From NCBI GenBank assembly GCA_036244855.1, contig BQKZ01000020.1:94953-158952 (forward strand): 64,000 bases of DNA, in the 5' to 3' direction. The notes under the pieces are model-generated. The model was given only the letters and a program-made list of their open reading frames with translations, had not been told where the DNA came from and searched no databases. This document shows, piece after piece, positions 14,897 through 26,212 of this stretch (position 1 is its first letter; each line of letters begins with the position of its first letter). The position numbers and the translations under genes were made by a program. The stretch comes from Temnopleurus reevesii (lineage: Eukaryota > Echinodermata > Echinoidea > Temnopleuroida > Temnopleuridae).

Positions 14897-15022
14897 ATGC
14901 CTGAACACGGGAGTAAGAATGGACGAGTACCTAAGGGGGGTGATAAAGTGGGCGGAGAGGAAGGAGAGGAGCAGACACAGGAACAACAGCAACTGAACCC
15001 CATTGAACAACAGGGACTGGAG
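14897..15022 (+). CDS. snap25: probable first coding exon of SNAP-25 (alternative N-terminus)
   Basis: The 42-codon open frame begins MPEHGSKNGRVPKGGDKVGG, continues through an E/Q-rich stretch and ends LNPIEQQGLE, directly followed by a GTAATT donor. The exon ends in phase 0, as needed to join the phase-0 SNAP-25 exon at 48877. ATG 14897 is the first in-frame ATG after a TGA at 14813 and has A at -3. A possible acceptor lies at 14858-14859 after a T-rich tract, so a non-coding exon may precede it. The peptide is hydrophilic and lacks a signal sequence, as expected for a cytosolic SNARE N-terminus. SNAP-25 family N-termini vary before the conserved SLEST block, and vertebrate and fly forms carry an ELEE-type segment there that I do not see. 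It could therefore be one of several alternative first exons, need a microexon that I missed, or belong to another gene. The exon-like character is clear; the link to SNAP-25 is inferred. Confidence 0.6.
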
Positions 15023-15232
15023 GTAATTATATTATTAGGTGGTCTGTCTCATTTGACAGATCACCTATTGTTATCGTCCGAATTTTCTTTCTTACTTTCT
15101 TACTTTATTTATTTTTATTTCCACCTTTTTTTGTGTCCAGAATATCTCCAAAGTCTCTCAGTCTCAATTTCTCAAATTATAGTCATATATCAGGGTCATC
15201 AAAAACTCGTTTCTCCAACAAGACCGATGTCA

Positions 15233-15251
15233 TGACGTCATCGTGACGTCA
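15233..15251. promoter_or_regulatory. two CRE palindromes
   Basis: TGACGTCA at 15233-15240 and again at 15244-15251. This is the full CREB/ATF site. They lie about 210 bp downstream of the first coding exon, inside an inverted-repeat element. Two more perfect copies follow at 15832 and 15882. Function is inferred from the motif only. Confidence 0.4.
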
Positions 15252-15831
15252 TGTAGACGCCATTTTGTAAAATCACATGATCATCCATATCTTCCTAAAT
15301 AATCATCAATAATCATTCATATTCACGTCATATAAACTTCAGATCAAGGGTCATCATGTCATGTCATCAAAGTTCATCCAAAGGTCATGATGCGCGCATA
15401 CGCGTCCGTCAAAATTTAAAAATGCTCGAAATCACTTTTGGACCAAATTAGAGCACGTTTTAGGTCATTTTAAGCCTTTCAAAAATTTGCGCGCGTGGAC
15501 GGATACGCACGCATCATTGCGCGTTTCACCATGAGAATGTCTGAATTTGCCATTTTTGTTGTAACAGTCAAATAGAGCATAAAATTCTGAACAAAATGAT
15601 ACCATTTTCAACTTTCTACGACCGTTATTAAGGAAATTACAGCCTGACAAAGTTTGCCGCGCGCGTGCGCGCATTCCTTCTTCATAGGCCAAATATGGGC
15701 AAAAACATGACTATACTAAAATCATTGTAGCTCTTTAAACAGTCCACCAACCCCCAATTTTTTTTTCATGAACATGTTTAGTTTAAGTTGTAGATATGTT
15801 TTCATGTGCCATTTACCTTTCATAAACGTTC

Positions 15832-15889
15832 TGACGTCATCAAAATGGCGCCTAAACTCAAAATTTCATTTTTTTCGAAAATGACGTCA
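15832..15889. promoter_or_regulatory. two CRE palindromes with a YY1-like site
   Basis: TGACGTCA at 15832-15839 and 15882-15889. Between them CAAAATGGCGCC resembles a YY1 core (CAAnATGGC). All sit inside the same repeat element as the 15233 pair. Confidence 0.35.
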
Positions 15890-16344
15890 TAGTTTTATGC
15901 AATTTTGTCCATAAGTCCGTCAATATTGGCTGTTTTAGGCCCAGTTTTTTATATGTTGTAGCTGAGACAATTGTCTACAGAATCAGTAATCACGGTTTTT
16001 CATTTTGGCAACGGTAACATGGTGTATTTCTACGATATATATAGGCATGTCAATTTCCGCTGTTTTACACACAAAGTCTATGAGAAACGAATCTTGGTAA
16101 TATCCGGATTCTACCTTCTTTCACTTTAAGAGCAGCAGCTCCTTTATTCTTGGTCGATTTTCGCCCAGCTTTTAGTATGTTGTAGCTGATAATATTCCCT
16201 ATCGTAAGTGTGCCATTTATTTTTTAATCAGACGTCGGGATCATTTCGAAATTTTCTGCACAATGTAAGACACGAGAATCCCAGTCCTGATCTGCGTGTA
16301 ATATCCTATGGAGAAACTCCTGCGTGTATTAATCAATGGGGAAA

Positions 16345-16385
16345 ATCGTAGTTTTCTTAATATGAAGGTCGTGAGTTCGAGTACC
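16345..16385 (+). other. tRNA-like 3' half inside the repeat element
   Basis: TTCTTAATATGAAGGTCGTG followed by AGTTCGAGTACC resembles the anticodon, variable and T-arm region of Lys- or Met-type tRNAs. A matching A box and acceptor stem are not visible. It is therefore a tRNA-derived relic, not a tRNA gene. Confidence 0.4.
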
Positions 16386-17349
16386 AGCTGTGATATATTT
16401 TTTTTTTCATCTATATATTTTTTTCTTCATCATATCTATTGATTTCAAACACTAATATTCATACAGACCACCTAATTCGTCCCCATGACGAATTAAATGT
16501 CTAGTTTTTTTTCTTCATCATATCTATCATTTTAAACACAAATATTCATACAGACCACCTAATTCGTCCCCATGACGAATTAAATGTCTAGTTATCAATA
16601 TTATTATTAAAATATTATAGAGACAGTATATAGAAGTGTTTCACATTTATAGAGCTTCACATTCTAACAAATGTGTAACTTCATACAAAGTGTCATGTTC
16701 CATACGCTAATAATAGTGCATTATTTAAGAGCAAATTGAAAGAAATTCCTAGCACTTACTTTAAATACTCTGGAAGTTGTTTATAAGGAAAAAAATCCAA
16801 AGTTCCACTGGTTTTCATAAACCCACAATTTTAACAAATGAATGCTCAGCTCAATAACATGTCTGAAGCTGTTTTTGCAATTATGTATTTTTAAGCTTAA
16901 AATAAATGTATAGGTATGATAATTAAAAAAAAAAGAAGCAAGAGTCTACAGTTGTACTGATACAAGACTAGCCTTGCTAATGCATTCATGGTCTTCATCG
17001 TAATGTTGCAAGGTCTCATATCCTTCTGAATACATCAACTAATGTATGAACACTTGAATACCTTATTCAATTACTGCATACCATTTACAATCGTGGGGGG
17101 TGGGGGTAATCCAGGATTTCACAATCAAAGGGTAGGGGCAGAAACGACTGTCAATGGCTTGAAAATGAAAACAACAAAAATGTTTGAAAAATGGCTCCAC
17201 TTCTTTACTCTCAAGTTAGGGCAGGAGGGGGGGGGGTGGGGCGGCACCGATTTCATTGCCAATGAGATTTGTTTAAATTTACAGATCCACTCTTTATGAC
17301 TTTGCCTTGATCTACAGAAATCAGCAAAATTGCTAGAAGGATTATCCAA

Positions 17350-17388
17350 CAGAGAGGAAGGGAGGGAGGGAGGGAGGGAGAGCGAGAT
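17350..17388. repeat. GGGA-type purine microsatellite
   Basis: Run of GGGA/GAGG units next to the 3' end of the minus-strand SINE at 17405-17670. Confidence 0.8.
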
Positions 17389-17404
17389 GTTTCATTGTAT
17401 TATA

Positions 17405-17670
17405 CATTATAATAGATGCAATTTATATAGCGCATGTATCCACTCTGCAAAGTGCTCAAGGCACTTTGCTTTATTATTACCCTGGCTTTAGTACGGCATT
17501 TCAAGGCATATATGTTCCTACCAGATACCCATTCACCTTATACCTGGGTTGAGTGCAGCACAATGTGGACAAGTGTCTTGCTGAAGGAAATTTAAACACC
17601 ATGGGTGGGATATGAACCTATGACCCTCTGGTTGAAAGGCAAGAGTCAGAACCACTACACCATGGCGCCT
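17405..17670 (-). mobile_element. tRNA-derived SINE
   Basis: Read on the minus strand, it starts near GGCGCCATGGTGTAGTGG, which contains an A-box-like element, and has a B box GGTTCATATCC (17608-17618 on the plus strand) about 35 bp later. The body includes 'TTCAGCAAGACACTTGTCCA' and ends with 'GCGCTATATAAATTGC', a tail type common in marine invertebrate tRNA SINEs. A second family member lies on the plus strand at 37185-37580. The A and B box spacing fits an RNA polymerase III promoter. Confidence 0.8.
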
Positions 17671-17727
17671 CCACATAAAAAGGAAAAGTGTAAGTGGCCG
17701 CTTCCATTTCACCCCTGGTTCTGTCTC

Positions 17728-18125
17728 CATGTTGTATTCCAAGCACTATGCTATTCTACTATCTTCAGTAGATGTGAACACACATGTTCCATCTCAAACA
17801 GGATACACATGCAGTGCAAGTAAGGATTCTGTGATACCAGTTATCACTATAGGAGCTCAAAACAATAGATATGGTCCAATGATTCCACCGTGATCCATTT
17901 ATACTGAGCTTTATAGTGTTGACAGGTAAGCATGTTGTATTATATTCACCATGCTATTCTACTATCTTCAGTAGATGTGAACACACATGTTCCGTCTCAA
18001 ACAGGATGCAGTGCAAGTACAAATACTGTGTTACCAGTTATCACTATAGGAGCTCAAAACAATAGATATGGTCCAATGATTCCACTGTGATTCAATTGTT
18101 ATGAGTTTTATAGTGTTGACACGTA
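17728..18125. repeat. roughly 200-bp tandem duplication
   Basis: Units 17728-17930 and 17931-18125 both begin CATGTTGTATT. They share 'CTATTCTACTATCTTCAGTA' and 'ACCAGTTATCACTATAGGAG' and end with 'TATAGTGTTGACA' followed by GTAAGCA. Divergence is small, with a few indels. No open frame. Confidence 0.85.
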
Positions 18126-18353
18126 AGCAAAAAATTCTGACTTGCACTGTATGTCTAATATGTGTTTAGATAAATATTTTACTTCCCATACATCTTATTA
18201 CTTTTATGATATAGAATATGATCTGCTTAAACAGTTTACAAGCTGAAATGCTAATTTTATTGACCCTTATGTGCTATTAAGACTTAGTTATACAATAAAA
18301 ATGTGTAAGAAGCAGCTTACAATACAAAGCTAATTATGGAATTTAAGCTTCTT

Positions 18354-18497
18354 GGCCCCATAACATAATGGTTTGCGATTAATTGCAAATCTGACAGTGA
18401 TATCAATCGCAAGTCTATGGCAAATCATGTACTAAAGTTTGCAATTGATCGCAAAATCAAATAGCGATTAATCGCAAACCTTTATGTTTCGGGGCCC
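18354..18497. mobile_element. 144-bp MITE with long terminal inverted repeats
   Basis: The left end GGCCCCATAACATAATGGTT followed by TGCGATTAATTGC pairs with the right end read in reverse (GGGCCCCGAAACATAAAGG then TTTGCGATTAATCGC). The interior carries further GATCGCAA-type inverted motifs. It is too short to code. Confidence 0.7.
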
Positions 18498-20107
18498 AGA
18501 AGTTATATGGCATCCCCAACCTGGGATAATACCTATGCATTCTTGAAGTACTTGAATCTCAATTCGCATTTAAGCGTATGTTTCCTTCACATTTGATTTT
18601 TACAATTATGAAAGTCGAAGGTCTACTTTGCTAATCACATTATTTAGAATTGATGGAATTTGAATTGAATTATATGAGGAAGATGAAAAAGCAAAAAGAG
18701 AGAAGAAAATAAAGGTGAATAGACAGACAATTTTAGAGAAGTGTAGAAAGCTTTTGGAGGTCGACTTTATCTGGCATCAGCAATATGAAAAACATTACAT
18801 TCTTAAAGATGGTAGCCACATTACACTCTGGACATATAACAGACAGAAAAGTGGACAAATTAACCAGCTCTCACTCAATCCTTTACAATGGCTGTTATAC
18901 ATCATAAGTCATTATGAATGCAACTTTGTTCTGAGCACAGTTGAACAAAGTGAATTATTTTGATAGTGAATAATTATTAAGCCACTTAAACATAGAAACA
19001 TTGTTATTTCCATAATAATGAAATTGTTTAGTAGGAGTTGTATTCCTTTCCGGATATCTTTGATGTCAGACACAATGACCGCACAAATTCAGGTTTACTG
19101 CAATGACATACACCTAAAATAATCATGCAAACTTAGTGTTTTAGGAGCCTTGGAGCAACACCATCTTATTGTATTTTTTTGTCACATCATATCTTAAAAT
19201 CAACCTCTGACAAATATTTTTAAACCCTGTTTTATAAAAAGAACTATTACGTCAGTTTATCGTTTAAGCTGATGATTTTATAAAGGATTTTTTTTCTAAA
19301 TGCTCCCATTGTTGACATTCTTGTTACATAAGTACGTGTTATATTTTTCTGCAAGTCAACTTTATCGATAAATGTCTCGGGTATAATATTGTACCTAACG
19401 CTAAAGGCACTATTAGATATAAACACACAGGTGTCAAGTCTATGATTAGTTCTTAGCTCGATGGAGATCCAATTAAACTTCTGAAGGGTTAAACAGTATA
19501 TCAGGTGCAAAGAAATGAAATAGATTAGATAACCATGTGCAGGGCTTGAAATGCCAGGACTGTTCCAATATAGGACCTGTGTTGAAGTAATTAGGTTGAT
19601 CATATGGGTGTAACTCATCCTAGAAATGCCATCCGCCAGGGGATATGTTGATTGCTCTAATGTTACATCCTTAGAATATAGCTTTGGAATTCATATTGAA
19701 TTAATCTTATATCAAGTGCTTATGTTCGGTTTAAAAGAAAAAATTGAGCAAGGCTAATTCTCGAGGCACAATTATGAAGGATCTGTGGTGCTATAAGTAG
19801 CAGCTTGAATCAGTTGTTGAATCATTTTTCTATCAAGCACTCAATGCTATGTTTGATTTCAAACACCAAATTCTACAGTGTTAAATCTATAGACACATTT
19901 ATTGAGAAACTACAGTTCAAAGTAGCATCTTGAATCAGATAAAAGAGAATGTTTCGAATTAATGTACTTTTTATGATTGCTGACTTCTATGTTTTTACTT
20001 TCGCACGCATATATGCTTTATTATATCCCTTACACTAAGATCGTTGTATTGACAGTGTACAGACGAGAAAAATGAATAGATTTGCTAAGAGAGCAGTTTG
20101 CCATTGA

Positions 20108-20145
20108 ATAGTACCATGGAATAGTACCATGGAATAGTACTTTTT
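20108..20145. repeat. 15-bp tandem repeat
   Basis: GAATAGTACCATG occurs in three nearly perfect head-to-tail units just before the assembly gap. Confidence 0.75.
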
Positions 20146-20181
20146 AGCGCGTATGCGCGGCTAAAAGAGATCTGACCGCGC

Positions 20182-21113
20182 NNNNNNNNNNNNNNNNNNN
20201 NNNNNNNNNNNNNNNNNNNNNNNNNNNNNNNNNNNNNNNNNNNNNNNNNNNNNNNNNNNNNNNNNNNNNNNNNNNNNNNNNNNNNNNNNNNNNNNNNNNN
20301 NNNNNNNNNNNNNNNNNNNNNNNNNNNNNNNNNNNNNNNNNNNNNNNNNNNNNNNNNNNNNNNNNNNNNNNNNNNNNNNNNNNNNNNNNNNNNNNNNNNN
20401 NNNNNNNNNNNNNNNNNNNNNNNNNNNNNNNNNNNNNNNNNNNNNNNNNNNNNNNNNNNNNNNNNNNNNNNNNNNNNNNNNNNNNNNNNNNNNNNNNNNN
20501 NNNNNNNNNNNNNNNNNNNNNNNNNNNNNNNNNNNNNNNNNNNNNNNNNNNNNNNNNNNNNNNNNNNNNNNNNNNNNNNNNNNNNNNNNNNNNNNNNNNN
20601 NNNNNNNNNNNNNNNNNNNNNNNNNNNNNNNNNNNNNNNNNNNNNNNNNNNNNNNNNNNNNNNNNNNNNNNNNNNNNNNNNNNNNNNNNNNNNNNNNNNN
20701 NNNNNNNNNNNNNNNNNNNNNNNNNNNNNNNNNNNNNNNNNNNNNNNNNNNNNNNNNNNNNNNNNNNNNNNNNNNNNNNNNNNNNNNNNNNNNNNNNNNN
20801 NNNNNNNNNNNNNNNNNNNNNNNNNNNNNNNNNNNNNNNNNNNNNNNNNNNNNNNNNNNNNNNNNNNNNNNNNNNNNNNNNNNNNNNNNNNNNNNNNNNN
20901 NNNNNNNNNNNNNNNNNNNNNNNNNNNNNNNNNNNNNNNNNNNNNNNNNNNNNNNNNNNNNNNNNNNNNNNNNNNNNNNNNNNNNNNNNNNNNNNNNNNN
21001 NNNNNNNNNNNNNNNNNNNNNNNNNNNNNNNNNNNNNNNNNNNNNNNNNNNNNNNNNNNNNNNNNNNNNNNNNNNNNNNNNNNNNNNNNNNNNNNNNNNN
21101 NNNNNNNNNNNNN
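20182..21113. other. assembly gap of 932 N
   Basis: Unresolved bases. The left flank is CpG-rich and inverted (GCGCGTATGCGCGG). The right flank is the right end of a TIR element also present at 57471-57993, so a repeat probably broke the assembly. Confidence 0.99.
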
Positions 21114-21263
21114 TAGGTTATAACTTTTCCAAAACTTGTTAATTTTTCGTACAATCTTTTGTACAACATGTTCATGATATCATGTTTCTTTTTAAGTAGA
21201 TTTGAAGACAAAATTAGGCGATAAAAATATTCGCTTTTACCAAAACTATGCTTGGGCTTTAAG
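21114..21263. mobile_element. right end of a TIR element, left part in the gap
   Basis: The stretch from TAGGTTATAACTTTTCCAAA to CTTGGGCTTTAA matches the right third of the element at 57471-57993, with scattered changes. It ends in the same terminal repeat. Confidence 0.7.
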
Positions 21264-21904
21264 CCTCCATATTTATTTTCTGTCAATTCATGGCATTCTT
21301 TAATATACTTTGTACTCGGCCTTAGGCATAAAGAATTCAGGGACGTAAAGTCTTGCATGTGGGACCATGACTCCGGATACTGCTTGGCATTATAATAGAT
21401 GCTATAGAAATAAACATATTCCCATCACATATCCATTATGGATAAAATTGTTGGACGCATTGCCATGGGTATGAGTAGCAGTGTCTATGGGCACTTTGTC
21501 ATTCATATTGGCATTTGACACCTGGGTTATCGGCCCAGTACGGTAAAGTTTAATGAGCCCGATCAAATATGGATGAACTAGGGGAACTTTTCCAGCGCTG
21601 TATCACCACCAAAAGGGAAATTACTTTATCCTTTAGGTATGGAATCAAATATCAAATGTTTGCCTCTGTATTTAGATTCTTGTAGCACTTTACTGAGCCT
21701 TATCTTGAAGCATTAATGACCCGTTTTGACACAGATCATTTTTATTTTGTGATGGATTCAATTGCAAGTCTAATTTTAAAGAAAATGATGCCACCTTTGT
21801 TGTAATATTATAGTTGCAAGACAAAATCGTGAATAACTGGGTTTGATGTTGCAGGAATCTTTGCAGCAATGGTATAATGTGAGATCTTCATTGACAAGTC
21901 TCAG

Positions 21905-22091
21905 GGAGTGTCGTTCAAAAGTTGCAATGGATCGCAAGTTTCAGTTGATCAAAATATGCCAATGAAAATCATTTATTTCATTTGCGTCTTGTTAGAAGCG
22001 CGTTTCATGAGCGAATAAAAATACCTGTTACAATTTGCCACTGCTTTGCAGTTGATTTGCGATCAATTGCAACTTTCAAACAACACCCCCT
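21905..22091. mobile_element. MITE family A, copy 1
   Basis: The left end GTGTCGTTCAAAAGTTGCAA plus ATCGCAA is mirrored at the right by TTGCGATCAATTGCAACTTT followed by AAACAACACCCCCT. The centre includes 'TTCATTTGCGTCTTGTTAGA' and 'CGAATAAAAATACCTGTTAC'. Related copies lie at 30427-30562 and 59421-59580. No coding capacity. Confidence 0.7.
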
Positions 22092-25000
22092 CAGACTTTA
22101 TTCAAGTAAAAGTTGATTGTACAGTACACATTGTGCTGCACTCTACCCATGTGTCATGGAGACTGGTTGGAAGTGGCCATAATATGGTCAACTTAGCATT
22201 GAGTGCCTTGAAGCGCCCTGCTGTAATACTCCCTAGGGAGGGAAATTGTGCGTACATGCTTGCATGTTTGAACCCAATAAACCGGAATAAGAAGTGCTCT
22301 ATGATATTGCATGGCCTGCCAGGAGAACGGTCAATTGGGTATTAAAGTGGCTATCCTGGGTAAACAAGATGCATTATTACTATCAATTGAGAGCAATTTC
22401 ATCTCAATTATTACTTTCAATATAAGATGCTAGGATGATTGTCTTGGCTCCACATTTTGCTGACAACATGCTTCATGTTTTATATAGTGAGAGAAAAGGA
22501 TTTTCCTAACATTGCCATTTGCAAAATATCTTATTTCAATATTACCCTGGATAACATTTTTTACATCACCTATTTGCAGAAGTGGCTCCATGATCCACTC
22601 TATGTGGCTATTGAAAGTTTATTTGATTGCGACAACCCACAATCGTAAAATTGAATTAACTTCCATGTACTAATCATGATAACCGTCCCCCATGTCAACT
22701 GTGTTTTCCATTCCCATGTTTGACAAATGAGATTAGTCCATATCATGTAGAACATCACTTGAGGCAAAATTAGGCAACATATGGCATAATGTAGGGTGAT
22801 AGGATAGGGAGATATGCTTCATGTCACCTTCGGTTGATGTATCATCACATGGATATAGCATCAGTCTCACATCTGCATTTATTCAGAATCTTCTTCAAAT
22901 TCAAAAGAGGTTTTAGAAAAAACATTGAATAGTTTGTTGACTAAAAATGTGAGTCAACAAATTTGGAAAGAACACATGAAATACAGAAAAGATTCATGGA
23001 AAAAATAACTTCCAATCATTAAGATTTAATGATGAGTGAAACAGGAAATTAGATTTAGAACTAAAATACTGCTGGTGAAAGTTCACAAGAGACACTCTAA
23101 AATGTTTAAAAAAAGAAAAAAAAGAAAAAGATTGCAACTCAGTATGGTGGCGCAAATCGATAAATAGAATATGTAAGATGCTCATTGTTCACAAAGAGAC
23201 ATGGAAGATGCCTGGCTGACATTCAATAAATGTGGCTTACACTCCACACACCCACATGCAAGCATTGGCCAAGCATGCCTCCTATGGACAAAAGGACAGT
23301 CCAATAAATTCAATTAACGCCAGACACACATTAGCCATTACATGGCGCTACAAACCCACAGGCACATGCACGTATGCCCGGGGCAACAAAATCGATCCAT
23401 CGGGCAAGTAAATGAAATTGTCATTTGCCCTAATGGGCAAGTAATGGTTTTGAAATCAAAGAGTATTACTGACTGTCAGTGAATTTGTTGTGAGAATCTG
23501 CAATTTCTGCTTTTGTTTGCTTTTATGTCTTGGGCAACAGAAAATGATGTTAGGGCAAGTGATTTGGAAAACCATTTGCCTGTTGGGCAAGTAATCCCCA
23601 AAATTCTTGTAGTACCGTGCATTAAGACAAATGTGGGACTCCATCTATAGGTGAATGAAGATGGGTCAGGAAAACATGTGCGGGGGAAGCTTACCGTACT
23701 ACTCAAACCCATTTATCATTTCTGTTTGCTTTCTCTGATTGTGAGTGATAATAAATCTTGATTTGTGTTTGTTAAGGAATAAATCTGAATGATTAAGATG
23801 GAAATTTATGATGAGCTATGAATTAGGAGAATGTACACACTACTTCTTGAAGATTAACTTTCGTGGAGCAAAATATCCTCACGAATTTGTGTTACATTCT
23901 AATGCTAGGATATTATGCGTTCCACTAGATTTTTTGGGGGTGGAGGAAAATATCCTAACTAATTTGTGTTTCATTCTAATGCTAGGATATTATGTGCACC
24001 ACCAGATTTTTTATTTTTCATTACAGGGTAAATTAATAGTAAATGTGGGTATCAATTATTATTTAGTTGACACATTCTAGTCATAGCTCATTAAAATTTT
24101 GCATGAGGTCATGGTCATTTTGCTTCATTTGTTCTGATTACCAACTCCATAGGGTTATCATTCAAGCATGGCTTCACTCTCAGTCGGATATTTGCAGACA
24201 TGACAAGTCTGAATATTATGTTGAGAAAATGTAGACATTGGGAAGATTTTGATTAACTGTGAGAAAATTCTACAACAGCCATCCCTTTTCATGTGAAAAA
24301 AAAATCAGACCTTATGTAGTTAAAATCAATGTTTTGGTTCATCGGTAAAGAAGGTATTACATTTAAAAAAACAAAACAAAAAGATACAGAACCTGAAGTT
24401 GTGAAATAACCCACAATGTTTAATAAGCTTCTTTAGTAAGCAGAAATTATATAGATTTTGATTTATGATGCTCTATTAAGATTCTGAAATATCATGGAGT
24501 CAAGATAGGGTTTTCTTAACCTGAACCAATCTATGAAATAAGCATTTCCTTGTTCAATATATGTGAGGATTTGCTTATTACTTATGTTTGTTGGTGCTCA
24601 TTTGACTAATGAATTCATTAACCAATGTTTGTCTATGTTTGGAAAGCCTTGGATCACACAGCCAACAGAAATACTGGAAGAAGTTGAACCCCCCCCAAAG
24701 TTTATTTTTTAATGATGAAATATGAATGTTTTTGTGAAGTCCACTTCAAATTTTATTAAATTCTAATTAAAATTCTTTTTACCCGTGAGAATCATGGGCC
24801 TGTAATGTCTCATCTACGCTTCTCAATTCCTTGTTGAACGCTAAACAGGGTAGAAGCAACTCCCATCTTTTAACGTATTTTGATATGACACATTGACTTT
24901 TACCAATGCAATCTAAAACCAACATGGTTAGAAGCTACATTGCCTAAATGGCACACATTTTTTTCATGTTATATGAAGGGAAAAAAAATTAAATGTCAGA

Positions 25001-26030
25001 GAAAATGGCCTAAATGGCAAGAGGGTCATGATAGAAGAAATAAAATAGAAAATATGAATTGATTGGGATGAATTAGAAAATTAATATTATTGAACATACA
25101 GACAATATAAAGCAAAAATATTGAATTGAATAATATTTGCCAATCCGCAAACTTGAGAAACTATTTAGCTTGAGGAATTTCAGAGAGTTGTGCAGTGTAT
25201 TTGTGATTGCATTGCATTTCAGTGTTGTAGTAACCACTGTCTGCACTAGTAATGATATGCTTCCATTCATGCATAAATGGGGGTATTTAGATGTATTCCC
25301 CTGGTGCATGAAACAGAGCAGAACACTTCCTGTGTTCAACTGAGTTATTTCAGAAAGAAGATAGAATATAAGGAATAATGGTGCACATAAAGGAGAAAAT
25401 GATAATAACCAAGATAAGAGTGAAAGACAAGAGAAAAAAAAAACGGCAAGAAGGAGAAATTTTGTAAATGATATCCACATTACAATACAAAAAAAGTGTT
25501 AGCAATATGAGGAAATTTTCATTTAAAAAAAAAAGAAAAAGGGATTTTTATTATCTCAGAAAGAGAGAGGGGGGGGGGAGGAAGGTATAATTAAAATTTA
25601 TAAAGAGATGATATAGGGCAGTAATTTGAACTAGATATTTAGATTCCTCATGGAACAAATTAGGTGGTCGGCCCCCGATTTTTGTGTTGATATTGATGAA
25701 AACTAAGGAAAAAAAATTATTCAACTTTTGAAGTGCATGAAATGACCTGAAACATAATTTAATTATTTGAGCATTATGAAATTTTGACAGACGTGTACAC
25801 ATTTGTAATGACCTGTGATATCAAGACCTGATGCCATTTAACCCAAAGTTTGTGCGATATATAATATGAACGATTTCTAGTGTATGTTTAGGAAGATACG
25901 AATGACCATTTGATTTCACAATATGTTAACTAGAAGACGTCATAATGACCTGATAACATTGACTTTATTGGAGAAATTAGATTTAATGAACTTTGATAGG
26001 ACAAATGTTTTAAGAATTTGAATGATGGAT
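22092..26030. other. intronic interval without a gene
   Basis: Only short open frames with AT-rich composition. It includes a 77-bp tandem pair at 23864-24012 and a repeated GGGCAAGT motif with its inverse near 23395-23600. No exon signal was recognised. Confidence 0.5.
23864..24012. repeat. 77-bp tandem duplication
   Basis: Two adjacent units share 'TTCTAATGCTAGGATATTAT' and an AGATTTTTT end, with about ten differences between them. Confidence 0.75.
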
Positions 26031-26048
26031 TTTAAAGACATTCTGATG

Positions 26049-26212
26049 GAAAAGAGGGGGGGGGGGGGGGGGGGGATTCTGAAAACGTTCTCATCTTTCT
26101 TCCTAACTTTCGGGTGGTAACTTGCAAAGAAAAAGAAGATAAAAGAGGAAAAAGACAAACAGAAAGAGAGAGAGAGAGAGAGAGAAAGAGAAAGAGGGGG
26201 GGGGGGAGAGAA
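26049..26212. repeat. G-run and (GA)n simple sequence
   Basis: A run of more than 20 G begins near 26055. A purine tract of GA and GAAA units with another G run follows at about 26160-26212. Translations of the opposite strand are serine/leucine and proline runs without meaning. Confidence 0.85.

Larger units (their letters stand above)
15034..16592. mobile_element. inverted-repeat mobile element with duplicated 3' end
   Basis: It starts ATTAGGTGGTCTGT and ends with the exact inverse ACAGACCACCTAAT. The right end is duplicated: a block of about 85 bp, with the poly-T/CTTCATCATATCTAT segment, the terminal repeat and the tail CGTCCCCATGACGAATTAAA, occurs twice (about 16420-16506 and 16507-16592). 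The left terminus forms its own hairpin (AGGTGGTCTGT with ACAGATCACCT). The interior has several GCGCGC-type CpG clusters, four TGACGTCA palindromes and a tRNA-like segment near 16350-16385. No transposase frame is visible, so it is non-autonomous. Its left end lies 12 bp after the first-exon donor. Confidence 0.6.

Noticed and set aside
14805..14996. 63-codon frame overlapping the first SNAP-25 exon
   Set aside because: It begins with GTG rather than ATG and runs in a different frame through the E/Q-rich exon. It is a shadow of that exon.
16345..16385. Possible intact tRNA gene
   Set aside because: Only the anticodon-to-T-arm half is similar to tRNA. No A box or acceptor stem pairing is present.
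20144..21358. 404-codon minus-strand open frame
   Set aside because: Most of it is N translated as X. The real sequence on the right is a repeat shared with 57844-57993.
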